Shown here: positions 1 through 12,869 of the stretch, piece after piece
How positions within the stretch are numbered: the first letter of the stretch is position 1
How the letters are laid out: every line of letters begins with the position of its first letter
Assembly: GCF_000485595.1 (NCBI RefSeq)
Contig: NW_014577135.1
Coordinates: 73,843 to 137,842, forward strand
Direction of reading: 5' to 3'
Source of the DNA: Priapulus caudatus
Taxonomy: Eukaryota > Priapulida > Priapulimorpha > Priapulimorphida > Priapulidae
Length of the DNA: 64,000 nucleotides
Notes under the pieces: generated by a model
Seen by the model: only the letters and a program-made list of their open reading frames with translations
Told to the model about the DNA's origin: nothing
Databases searched by the model: none
Position numbers and translations under genes: made by a program

Positions 1-139
1 CTGTGGGTGTTGTGTGATGTGGGGGGGGGAGGGGGTCGGCGTGTTATTAAAACCTCTGGGATCAAAGAAAGAAAATAACCTAAAGAATTGACAAATAATC
101 ATCGTTACAATTTCAATTTTTTTTTTCAATTCCTCATCA

Positions 140-2560
140 AACAGGCCATTGTTGACAGGTTGCTTAAATTGGCTAAATGATCCCAAGAGAGCCCTAACGG
201 CAAGACCTCCATGGACCCCACGCCGTAATAACGGGCTAAGGCCTAATAGGCACGCAGCTGTGGCGCTACTCACATGACCACTCTTCGTTATACCTTTGGG
301 CGATGGAGAGTAAAGAGTAACAGCAAAATGTCCCCCCCCCCCACAACTGAGGACTCTGTCTATGCCAACTGTTTCTAACATTTACAAGATATCCATTCAT
401 GAATTAGAGATAACTGGAATACAACTTTAGAAGTAAGAAATTGTAATATTTGATATTGAAAGTGCATTATTTAAACATGATTTAATTTGTTTGTTGTTGA
501 TTTAGCATCATAGTAGGAAAAGCCATCACTGTGCCGAAATTGGAGGTCACAGGTCAAAGGTCAATGGGGCACAGGACAGATTTTAGACATTTTCTGAGGA
601 CATAGTCTGACGGAGCGATTGAAAAACTTTTTTGTTTCAGCGGTGACCTACCATTTTTATGGCTTTATTGAAAGGACCATGAAATGTACTTTCCGCTGAC
701 ATGCGAAGAGTAAGTGTCGGATAACCTTTTGACCCTCAAGGGGAGGGTTAAACATTGATTTGTTTCTCAACTGCGTTGGCGAGTACCTGTGGTTGTGGAA
801 AGCTTACAGTGAAATTCCACACATAACTCTTACTTGAGCAACGCTTACTTGGGAGATAATGAGATGACTTCTATATGAGATTCTGTAGTGTACATTATGA
901 ATAGTTGGAATACAGTCACTAGCACTCAAATAATTACCCAGGAGTGAGGCTGCGGATTTCCCAGACTTAATTTTCTCATCAAATTTTGGCACCAATATAG
1001 ACGCAAGTGTGTACATTCTTGAGCTTATTCGGTCCACTAATCACTGGCTTACTATGTACTGAAATTAGTTTACAGATATTTGCTATCGTATTGCTGTAAA
1101 TTGTAATCTTGCACGAGCTGCTCTGGTTGTATCAACCATTGAGCTATTTTGTAACGAGCCAGATGTGCCTCGCAAGGGGTTTAATGTACCTTATTACCTG
1201 ACACCATAGAACGCACGTTATCTATAGTAATAATATGGTAATTATTTGCTCCTGCTTTTTGCAATCTGTCCTCACACTGACAGCTGCCATGCTTTGGCTG
1301 ACCGATGCAACGATGCCTTTGATAGCGGCCCGCCATCTATCGGAATTTTATTACACTAGTTTGAAGTGTTGTTTTTGGGGGTTAGAAATGAACGTATGTA
1401 TAGGACGTCTTGCTATGCACAAATGAATTTATCAGCAGAACACCAGACACCAGATGAGCCCTGTCGCTCTGCGGCACTTGTATTGTAAAGCATCTCAAGT
1501 CTAGACATGTCATGAAAGGCTTTCTTATCGACAAACAATATTTAAGTAGTAGAAACTGTAGCTTAACTGCTTGACTTGAGTTCTTTTTTACTTTCACAGA
1601 ATAAGAGATTTCAAAAGAATAATTTCTTTCACTAGATATTACAATTGTATGGATAGTATTGGGACAGAAATACCGAAGCCCTTGAGGTTGTTATCAGTTA
1701 TATTTAGTATGCTGAAAGTTTTATAGCACCAATAAGATCTGTTATTGGAGCATCCACTAGGTTTTGTAATTAACCAAATTATTCCGATCGATAATGTTCC
1801 ATTTAATGCATGTATGATATGCTTTTTAACGAGTTTTATATAGTCACCTTTACTTTGACCATCTCATAAATTGATGTAATTAACAATAGGCATGTAGCAG
1901 TCCTCATAAATTTTGAAGTGTAGTCTGCATGTGATAGAATGAGATATTGAGTGAACATTGTAACTATGCGCACAGCATATATATATATACATGTAAATGC
2001 GTATGTGAATATAAATTTTCCTGACGGCAGAGGTAGCGCTGTTGGCACATTTCTCAACTTGTAAGTAATTTACGAGTTAAGTTTGAGCGGGGCACGTACC
2101 CAGTGTCTGTTGGCATGCCAGGGGGCCTTTCTGCCTTTCTGCGTGCCAAGTTGTCTGTAAGTCTGCCTGTGCTGTCTGTGGACTGCTGTTATCTTTCTAA
2201 ATTCTCTCAAAACCGGCCATGTTGAAGGTTCTAAATTGCTAAAATCCAAGAGCCCTAAGGCAAGCCCCTGGACCCCACCCATTACGGGCTACGCGCTAAG
2301 GCACTCGCAGTGTGCGCTACTCACACACACTCTTCGTATACTTTGCGATGGAAGTAAAGTAACAGCAAAATGATCCCCCCACCCCCACAACTGAGGACCT
2401 GTCTATGCCACTGTTTCTAACATTTACAAGATATCCATTCATGAATATTAGAGATACTGGATACAAACTTTTGTAGAAGTTAAGAAATGTATATTTGATA
2501 TTGAAAGTGCATATTACATGATTAATTTGTTTTGTGTTGTAAGTTGTTTTTTAGTGAATA
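140..2560. repeat. First copies of two duplicated blocks
   Basis: Block X at about 140-520 recurs at about 2190-2560; shared text includes the sentence-like run around AACATTTACAAGATATCC. Block Y at about 520-2210 recurs at about 3835-5690. The copies align along their full length, but small gaps interrupt the alignment every few bases. That is more like uncorrected single-molecule reads than evolutionary divergence. Part of block Y belongs to the dispersed repeat family also seen at 20414. Confidence 0.7.
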
Positions 2561-3516
2561 TCAGTAACTTCTTTTAATCAAGCTGGTCACAAATGTTCTA
2601 TCAGTTTCCATGATATGTGTGCTTCACGAGTAGACCCAGTTTGGGAAGTGCTAGTATTAGTACAACATTTAAATGAACTAACTAGTGTATAATGAGCCCC
2701 ACTTTATCTGATAATTTCTGGAATGTTAGTAAGGTTTGGAACATTCAATGTAAAGCACATGTAATAAGAATGAGTGACCAAATTGGAGGTGCAGAAATGA
2801 TCATAACTCTACCTCAATCATTCTCTGTCTTCCTTGACCAGATCCAGAAGTACCATAAATTGTTAGGTGTCATTGGTAATTAGAACTAATGTGATAATGG
2901 TGTGCTGTGGTAGTCACTGCCATATCTGTCTCTAGTACTAGTTAATAGATAGGAGCGATAAATGCTGATGGCGGTTGAAGGAATTATTTCATAAATACAT
3001 GCAAAATCAAGTAAAATATAGCGAAATATAGTTTCACCCAATAGCGAACATGTTACTGATTACTCCATATAAATCTCTTGCTATGAGTTTATGATGTTAT
3101 GGTATATAAAATAGCAAGTAATGCAGCCACATTTTTTCGTATAGTTTTAATTTGCTTGAAATTGGTAACCACCAGACAGAAGTGTATCTCATTGATTGAC
3201 GTAGTGGTTCTAGACTGGTACAACATATCTATTGCTTAAAAGTCAAGTTACCATATCAAAGTACAGGCATGGGGTTTTGCAAGAAACGTGGAATCGGCAT
3301 CAAGTACCTGCCTCAACACGATGTAAACAAACAGATTTTGTTGTATATTATTATTTTGTGAGAATAACAGTGTATGGGTGTTCTAGGACATGTTAGCCTC
3401 ACTTTAGACACTTGCAGTTACCCAAGAATTACTAGTAACTATTGTAGTGGTTGGATAGATACGAGAACGGTCAACGGAAGACTGTTTGAAATCCTTGCTT
3501 TAATGTCTCATTATTA

Positions 3517-5690
3517 GCTCATCTGACATAGTCAGATGCAGCTTGTAGAATCGCATGAGCGCGCGTCCGTGCGTGCGTGCGTGCGTCCGTGCGTGTGTCC
3601 GTCAACGGTTGGGCACAAATATAAACGGCCCGACGTACGGATTCGAAAGTCGGGACGTGGGGGGGTAATCTGAAAACGAGTTGGAATGTCGAAGCTGGGG
3701 GTCAAAGGTCAAGAGGTGTAAAAGAAGGGAACATTCCATCCTTAACTTAAGGTATAGGGAGGAAATGCAGAATTGCGGCAAAAATCTAAACGGCTCGACC
3801 TAGGCTCGTGATAGTCGGTGTATAGGCATCTGATGGTAGAAAAACCATCACTGCTGCGGAAATTGGAAGGTCACAGGGCAGGATCAAAAGGGTCAATGGG
3901 GGCACAGGACAGATTTAGACATTTTCTCGAGGGCCACATAGTTCTGACGGAGCCGATTGAAAACTTTTTTGTTTCAGCGCGTGACTGCTAGCCATTTTTT
4001 ATGGCTTTATTGCGAAAGACCTATGAAATGTACTTTTCCGCTGGACATGCGAAGAGTTGCAGATAACCTTCTTGACCCTCAAGGGGAGGGTTAAATCATT
4101 GATTTGTTAGCCAAACTGCGCTATGGGCGAGTGACCGATGTGGGTCTTGCGAAAGCTTTACCAGTGAAAACTTCCACACATGAACTGCTCTAATTCTGTA
4201 TAAAAAAGGGCGGCCAATAAACGCTTGTACACTTGGGAGATTAATCGAGCAGAACTGACTTTCTATATAACAAGAGATTCTGTTAGTGGGATAGACGATG
4301 ATATGAATGAGTTGGAAAATACAGTCACTAGCACTCAAATAATTAACCGCAGGAGCTGAGGGCTGCGGATTTCCCAGACTTAATTTTTTCTCTCATCTAA
4401 ACTCTTTTATTGGCACCAATATGACGCACAGTGTGTTGTACATTTCATTGATGCTTATTTCGGTCCACTAATCACTGGCTTACTAGTGTAGCTGGAAATT
4501 AGTTACAGCATATTTGCATTCGTAATTGGCTGTAAATTGTAATCCTTGCACGAGCTAGCTCTGGTTGTCTATCACACAATTGAGCTATTTTCGTAACGGA
4601 GCCAGTACCTGTGCTACCGGCAAGGAGGTGTTAATGTACGCTATACCTGACACCATAGAACGACACGTTATTCTATAGTAATATAATATGGTATTATTTG
4701 CTCTCTGCTTTGTTGCAATCTGTCCTCACACTGACAGCTTGCCATGCTTGCTGACCGATGCAACGATGCCTTTGATAGCGGCCCGCCATCCTATCCGGAA
4801 TTTTATTTATCACTAGTTTGAAGTGTTGTTTTTGGGGGTTAGAAATGAACGTTATGTAAGGACGTCTGCTATGCACAAATTGAATTTAATCAGCAACACA
4901 CGCAGACACCAGATGACCCTGTCGCCTGCGGGCACTTGTATTGTAAAGCATCTCAAGTCTAGACTGTCATTGAAAGGCTTCTTATCGACAAACAATATAG
5001 TAAGTAGTAGAAACTGTAGCCTGTAGACTGCTTGACTTGATTCTTTTTTACTTTCACAGAATAAGAGATTATCAAAAGAATAAATTTCTTTTCACTAGAT
5101 ATTACAATGTATGCATAGTATTGCGGACAGAAATACGCGAAGCCCTTGATGGTTGTGTTCATCTAGTTATATATTAGTAGTGGCTGAAAGTTTATTAGCA
5201 CAACATCAAATCTGTTCATTGGAGCATCCCACTAGGTTTGTGTAATTAACAACATTATTCCGATCGATAATGTTCCAATTTATATGGATGTATTGATATG
5301 CTTTTGAAGCAGGTTTATATTAGTCACCTTACTTTGACGCGATCTCATAAATGAATGTAATTAAACAATTAGGCATGTAGCAGTCCTCCATAAATTTTGA
5401 AGTGTAGCACTGAGCATGTGGATAGAATGAGATATTGACGTGAAATCTGTAACTATGCGCACACATATATAGTAATATATCATGTAAAATGCTGTATGTG
5501 AATATAAATTTCACTGACGGCAGAGGTAGCGCTGTTGCACATTTCTCAACTGTTAAAGTAATTTTAGCGAGAGTTAAGTTTGAGCAGGGCACGTACCCAG
5601 TGTCCTGTGCAGCCAGGGCCTTTATCTGCCCTATTCTGCGTGCCAAGTTAGGATCTGTAAGTCTGCCTGTGCCTGTATTGACTGCTGTAT
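3517..5690. repeat. Second copy of block Y, starting with a dispersed repeat
   Basis: The segment opens with TTAGCTCATCTGACATAGTC, the same start as the repeat at 20414, and runs through sequence parallel to about 520-2210. A related inverted motif (CAGATGAG) appears near the far end, at about 4908. The family looks like a non-autonomous interspersed repeat of about 1.4 kb. No reading frame of known function is present. Confidence 0.6.
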
Positions 5691-5700
5691 CTTTCTTTCT

Positions 5701-5706
5701 TCTTTC

Positions 5707-5759
<53 letters not shown>

Positions 5760-5815
5760 TCACACTCTCTCTCTCTCTTTCCCCTCTCCATGCCTCATCC
5801 CCTCCCTCCCTGCCT

Positions 5816-5869
<54 letters not shown>

Positions 5870-5890
5870 TTCACACTCTTTCTTCCTCTC
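5701..5890. repeat. (CT)n and (CA)n microsatellites
   Basis: Two compound arrays, each a (CT)n run followed by (CA)n, lie at about 5711-5758 and 5819-5868. They create long spurious reading frames of Leu/Ser or Arg/Glu on both strands. Confidence 0.95.
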
Positions 5891-6143
5891 ACCCCCTCTC
5901 TAGCCTGATATTGAGATTTGAAGATAAGCACATTCGTTTCCTGTGGCTTATCTATTATGGCTCGTAAATTTACACCACTGGAAGTGAAACTCTAAATACC
6001 CTTCTTATTTCTAGCGAACTGTTTCTCTCAGACATGATAGCAGGCACATTGAATCAGTTATTAACTTATAACTCTGTGGACACTTGATAACACTTGATAC
6101 ATGTTCAACATTATTATAATTTATATCAAAGTTATTTTTATAG

Positions 6144-6253
6144 GCCAGCAAAATGAACAGGAACTGGCAACGAAGATGCTCCAGATTCAGTCCAAGCGGT
6201 TCTACTTGGACGTGAAACAGAACAAGCGAGGGAGATTCATAAAAGTAGCTGAG
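6144..6253 (+). CDS. PURA: Pur-alpha exon: first half of PUR repeat I
   Basis: The acceptor TTTTTATAG precedes 6144 and the donor GAG|GTAACT follows 6253. The exon starts in phase 1 (two bases of a split codon) and ends in phase 0. It encodes 36 residues from [10 protein letters not shown] to GRFIKVAE, close to human ETQELASKRV...GRFLKIAE. Confidence 0.95.
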
Positions 6254-9200
6254 GTAACTCTGATGATCTGCCAGAGTGATTGCTGTTAGCTGCAGCCGTC
6301 ATTTCACACTGATTTTACTGCGCTTCTGGCAAGCCTACACTTATCTCTTCCAGTTGGTAGTTACATAGAGCTAAATATAGTGGTTAGAACATGAAGACTT
6401 GTGTGGTAGTTAGCTATATAGTATAGTATTCTGTAGAGTGAATAGCTCACATGTTTTTTTGGTGGTTAACTGTATTGAGTGTCATATTGCGAAGGTTACC
6501 CCCACACACGCCCTATATCGAGTGTTATCTTGTGATGATTAGCCCACATTTATATCCGACAGTAGGCTGAATCGAGTGAGATCTTGTGGAGCTTACCCCA
6601 AACATCTCCTTTGCTAGCTAGCTACTTTTCAACTCTCATCCCGAGAGGATAGCTATATATAGATCTCACTTGGTGCTGAGCTGGTAGCCAGTGGATATGT
6701 AAGCAGTGTTAGCTATATAGTGTCGGTAAACTTCCTGTGATGGATATCCATGTATGTCATAATGATGGAACAAGGTGTCAATGTGCAGTAAATTCCAGTA
6801 AATGCAGATGTGTTAAATTTCACCTTTTTTGATTGCACAAAATATTAAAATGATGTGCAGATGCCTAGGGGTAAACACGAGTCTAAGTGTATTCGTTGAT
6901 GTTTAGGAGAACATCTGAAAATCCTATAGATAACAGCGAGACCAGCCCAAAAATATTGTGGCAGTGTTTACGCAGATCCATAACGTGGGTCTGCCAGGGT
7001 GATGCAAAGTTTGGTCTAAGACTGGGGATGCTTGGGGTATTTTTCAATTACTAATTAAGACCTATAGAAACTGCTCACCTCTTAACATGAGCTAATTCAT
7101 ATGTCATTTCTTTGACTTCTTTTTTATGAGGAAAATGCATGTGTGTGTTGCGTAGACAGAAGGACAGAGTTATACTTGGCATGTAGCTGCAGTTTGGCAA
7201 TAGCTCATTATTCAGTTAGAAATTTGTTTGGCAGTAAATTTTCCCCAGTTGTATTTTTGAGCTAATATAATAAAATTTAAACACTCTTTATTTATTGAAT
7301 AAAATTGTTATATAATTATGTAATTTATATTATTTGTTTTTATGACATTTTTGCCAAGCTGGCGAGCATTGCTGGGAACCCTGCAATAATCTTGTCTTAT
7401 TGGCTTCACAAACTGAAAGCATTGCTGTGATAGTTCTTAATACGAGTGATGTTCATGTGTTTTAGGTTGGTGCCGGCGGGAAGAAGAGTCGTCTGCTCCT
7501 GTCCATGTCAACTGCTGCCGAGTTTAGGGATCATCTAACAGAATTCAGTGAACACTATGCATCTTTGGGTGGGCATTGTTGCACTTTTGTACGGCTTCAA
7601 AATATTGGGAGGTTATCCCATGGCAGACGTGTTGTGATATGATCCAGAAATTTGACCCTGCTGCATCCAGGTAGCATACTTCGATAACATTAACAGTAAT
7701 TTTAAATTGGTATGCCTAGGTGACTAAGAGGTCCCACCATCTATTGTTCGTCCTGACACTAGGGGTGCCACCATCTACCACTCGAGCACTAGGACTAGTA
7801 ATCCTATCATCTATCATACATCTGATAATATTCGGTGGATATGCCCCATGAGCAGAGTTCTTTCTTACCACTACACTGTGCAACTGCCCCTAGACTATAG
7901 TTTCTGTTTTAAATTGCAACACTGCCCAAACTACACTGCACCTCTGGGGAAAACACTTTACAGTTTTTCTGTGAATAGGCTATGTACATCTGCTGGAAAT
8001 TCCAGCATTGCTCCAATTGAACTACAGTTCTCCTGCAAGTAACTTTCACTGTCATGATGGAACTGAAGTGATGTAAAAGACTTGCAGATAACCAAAATAA
8101 CGTTCAAGGTTACTATTACTATTAGGATGTCATAGTTCGTCATTGGGAATAGAAAACATCAGTGGATCATCACAGTTGTTTCTTTGGCATACAGGTTACC
8201 TTGTTTCACACTTGATTGTTTTCCACTATGGCCATAGTGAATGTGATAGTTGTGGCAGATATTTGCTGCTGCAAGTGCACTGATCAATTAGTAATCGAGT
8301 AAGTGTAAATATAGGTTAGCACCAAACATTCATTTCACAATACAAGTCGCTTCAGTTCACTTTAATAGTTTAACTAGCTTATATTTACCTCATAATATTT
8401 CTTCTGCATAATTCAGTCAATTGCTATTGCACCTATCACAAATAACTGCTTAAATTGTACTAGCAGTACAAATCCTACATCTCATCATTAATAAACATAC
8501 ACGCACCTAAACTTGCTTGTCTGAGCAGCCTGTAGGTGTGCAGCTCCAAGAAAAGCAGAGACTTGCTAACTATATCTAGCCATTTTTAGTCTTGTTGCTA
8601 TGGTTGCAGGCAGATGCGGGGTAATGTGTCCAGGTCATGTCTCTCGTGCATTATAAATTCGATTTTTACCATTAATGTAATTTGACAACCACGCCGTTAT
8701 CCGACACCATCTATAGAATGGATGAAAATAGTTACGATTCATTTTCAATCACTGAAGTATGTTTAGCCACTCAAAATAGCAAACATTTCAACGGAGCTCT
8801 ATTGCGAGCAATGTGGCAATATTTCAAAGGCATCCACATACAGATGAAACAAATTCTGATAAGAGAGTAAGTATACGACTATTTTATGTAATCAAGAGCT
8901 AATAAACAGTATTTATTAGCTCTTGATGTAATTGATAGTGTAATAAGAGATCGTTTCTGGATGTCTGTACAAGTAGTTGTAATGCTATAACATTTCTACT
9001 ATACTGTCAAGTTCTCTGTTGCCCTCATTTTTCTCCAAACTGTCAAAGCCTGAGTGTTTGAAGGAGGCTAGCATGCTATTATAACTGGTAATGACCATGC
9101 TCAGAATGTTTTTATGCATATGGAAGGATTGCCATTTGAAACGAGCTGAACCGCTTGAGTAGAATATCATATCTATAGTAACTGCCATTTTATTGATTTT

Positions 9201-12200
9201 TTGCAGTATCGAGGCACCAGCTGAATGCATGGACCAAAGAAAGCCTTCACCTCAGTTTTTCTTACTGAGCTAAATGAGCAATTGTGAGAAAGGCAATACA
9301 AAGAATGAAAAATGTCATTGGGAAGTTCTGGTGAAGTTGTATCCATGTAGAAATCAAGAGCAATGTTATTATGAATACATGCCGGCATTTTCTCCCAAAT
9401 TGTCTTCTCAAGGTAATTTTCAACGTGTGGGCAGGTAGACATGTTGGTTTGGCTTGTAGAAGTCAAATCAAGTTTAGTGTAATTTCGTAATATACTGACT
9501 CATGTATGAACAAGTTACAACATTGTTTGATTGCTCTTTTTAATAAAATGCTAATATATTATTATGAAAATGTTTTAGTTTATGTTTAACATGCATTACT
9601 GTTACCATGTATAATTTGCCATGCATTACCAGCAGCAACAACATGGGCAGTAGTAGTAGTAGTAGTAGCAGTAGCAGTAGTAGTAGTAGTAGTAGTAGCG
9701 GTAGCGGCAGCGGCAGCGGCAGCGGCAGCGGCAGCAACAGCAGGCGAAGTAGCACCACCAGCAGCAGCAGTAGCAGTAGCAGTAGTAGTAGTAGTAGCGG
9801 CAGCGGCAGGAGCAGCAACAACAACAGCAACAGCAGGCGAAGTAGCACCACCAGCAGCAGCAGCAGCAGCAGCAGCATTACTTGCAGCAGCAGGAGTAGC
9901 AGCAGCAGCAGTAGCAGCAGTAGCAGCAGTAGCAGCAGTAGCAGCAGTAGCAGCAGTAGCAGCAGTAGTAGCAGCATTACTAGCAGCGTTACATTACATG
10001 AGCACCGGCACACTGTGTAGTTTTGTCGACCTGCACATCCAAATAAAACAAAGACCTTTTATTCTTTGCATTCCACCTCGCATCATCATTACACAAGTTG
10101 TTTGTCTTTAGACTGAGCCATCATTGCTGTGATATGTTTAGATAGTGTGAATAAAACTACGTCGGACCAGGCTTGTTAGAGTTGGCCATATAATGTATGT
10201 GTGACAACAGAGTCAAAATCACGATTAAAAATTGTATGTAGACGGTAAGACCATTCGATGATCCGATAAAGCTGCTACGAAACATTCGACATGCAATTTG
10301 CGATGGCAACTATAATGGAATACATTATCCTGTTTATGGCGTGGTGCGACCTATAAATGATAGGGTGGTATTATTGGCACTATGGTAACCTCGTGCTGAA
10401 ATGCCTTATATTCATCAGCATCATTCGCTTGTGTTCCGGGAATGTTGCGTTCTTGCGACTGATTGTAATAAAGGTGTCTTGTCTGCATTACAGGTCCACC
10501 AAATCCTGACAATCTTCCTGAAGATGGAAAGTTAAAAAGCGAGACAATGGTCAAAGAGAACCGACGTTATTACTTGGATTTGAAAGAAAATGCTCGTGGT
10601 CGGTTTCTACGAGTAAGTGTATGTGTTGCTTTTGATGTTTTTTATTTATTACCTTTTTAAGTTATTATTACTTACGTACGGCATAGCTTACTAAGCATCT
10701 AGACCAGGGGTTCATAACCTGTGGTCCATGGACCCCTTTGCCTTTGGGGTCCGTGGATGGGCTTCAGGGGGTCCATGAACGATGCGCATGCAAAATTTTG
10801 TGTTTATGTGCTTATTATGTGCATTTTTCTGGGGAGGGGTTCGTAGCTTGCATCAGATTCTCAAAGGGGTCCATGGCTCAAAAAGGTTAAGAACCACTGG
10901 TCTAGACTCTCTAGAGTACCAGAGGCTGCACCAGTGATGCAGTTATGTTCGATATGCATCAGGAGTAGATAATAGGGAAGGAGTGTGACATCAATAAACA
11001 AGGGAAATTCGTCATTTACTAGCCTTAAAATACCTACGATTTACTATGCGTAACTCATCCAACTTGAGCTCAAATCGTACACAGTACATTCGCCTAGCAT
11101 CGTGCGAAATCGTTTCCTTGTATACACAAGCAATCTGGAGATACAGACTAAAACGTACGACACGATTATCCATTCTTTGGCCATCAATCCAAGCCCATTG
11201 CCCGCCTCTATTAAAACAAAAGGCAGCTACCTAACCACAGCTTGCTAACTCGGCGGGCAATGTGGCTCGCTGGGAGATTTGAGCCCGATCAGCTGCAGCT
11301 GATTGCGGTTGGCGTGCGTGCGTGAGGGCATGCCAGGTATGTGCAGAGGTGGCTGCTGTACGCTGGTATGCCTGTGTAGCTGTGTACCGGGTCAAAGGTT
11401 ATCTCGCCGAGTGTTGATGCCTAATCTCCCAGCGAGCCACATGCCTCGTCGAGTTAGCAATAGCGCGTTAGGTAGCTGCCTTTTGTTTGAATTAGTGGCG
11501 CGCAATGGCTTTGGATTGATGGCCAAAGAATGGAGAATCGTGTCGTATGTTTTAGTCTGTATCTCCGCATTGCGGGTGTATACGAGGAAACGATTTCGCA
11601 CGATGCTAGGCGAATGTACTGTGTCCGATTTGAGCTCAAGTTGGATGAGTTACGCGTAGTAAATCGTAGGTATTATAAGGCTAGTAAATGACGAATTTCC
11701 CTTGTTTATTGATGTCACACTCCTTCCCTATTATCTACTCCTGATATGCATGTAGCTTTTCAAGCATAACTGATATCTAGATTGGGAGAGGGAGGGAAGG
11801 CTGGAAGGGCAGTTTTCCTCTGATACAATTTTAAGGGTGCGGGGGATTTTAATAGGAAAATTAATTGATGGTGTTAATGAATTTCTCTATTCCATGCACG
11901 ATTCTATTGGGAAAACAGTTAAATTGATCATTACAGTAGCTACTATTAGATTGCATGCTAATTTAGTGATTGTCTACCTCAAACAAAACAGTGCTAACTG
12001 TTTTGCTTTAGACTATACAATATATTATACAAGTTTCCACTGCATAGTACTAGTCATTCCTCAGTGAGTCGTTGAGGGAAATTTTGTGATTGGCCATTTT
12101 CACAATATATAGTTCTGAGTGTTAAGTTTTGACAAGGCATATCTTATAAGTTGGGATTAATTTTATTATTAATCCTTTCAAATTAAGATTCTAGCTTTGA

Positions 12201-12836
12201 AATTTCCACATCAGTGCACCTTCTTATCTCAGAAGAATCACATGGTTTTAAATAATGTTTTAACTTGTTGTAAATATAAACATACATCGTCACAAAATGC
12301 CAATCATAAAAATTTTAATCGATTAAATAACATACACATGCAATAATAGCATGGGTATCATTAATAAGTTTAAAATTACTAACTCATATATATATATATA
12401 TATATATATACAGGGGTAGAAATTAACTTTTGACTATCCCTACACTAAAAAAGAGGGAGTCCGCAGCAAAAGGAGGGAGTCCGCAGTCTGAGGTTCAAAA
12501 TTAAAGATATTAACAATAATGCATACATGTGCTTATTTTTAAGATTAATTAGATGAAAAAATACAGTAATTCGCAACGCCGTGCTCCGGAACGAACTAGT
12601 TAGTATGGCAGAATTTTCAGGGAGTCACACGGACTCCAGCATATGTCAAATCATGGAGTCCGACAGTAAATCAGGGAGTATTTGACTACGGACTCCCATT
12701 AATTTCGCACCCTGTATATATATATATTATAGATAAATGTTATCGGCACAGTTTTACTCAGATTATTTTACATCAGCATCTGCTGTTCGCAGGGAAAAAA
12801 TGTTTGCAGGCATTTTTCACGTGAGACTTGCTTGTA

Positions 12837-12869
<33 letters not shown>

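Larger units (their letters stand above)
1..6143. other. Upstream region of Pur-alpha, noisy and partly duplicated
   Basis: No coding exon is recognised here. The Pur-alpha exon at 6144 begins inside a codon, so at least one coding exon must lie upstream, but nothing here can be supported as that exon. Most of the stretch consists of two blocks that occur twice and differ by very many single-base insertions and deletions. About 2560-3510 is unique sequence in which I see nothing recognisable. CT/CA microsatellites occupy 5701-5890. Confidence 0.6.

Noticed and set aside
9540-10020. Poly-Leu and poly-Ser frames longer than 130 codons
   Set aside because: They come entirely from an AGC/AGT trinucleotide array inside a Pur-alpha intron, with no non-repetitive coding sequence or splice support.
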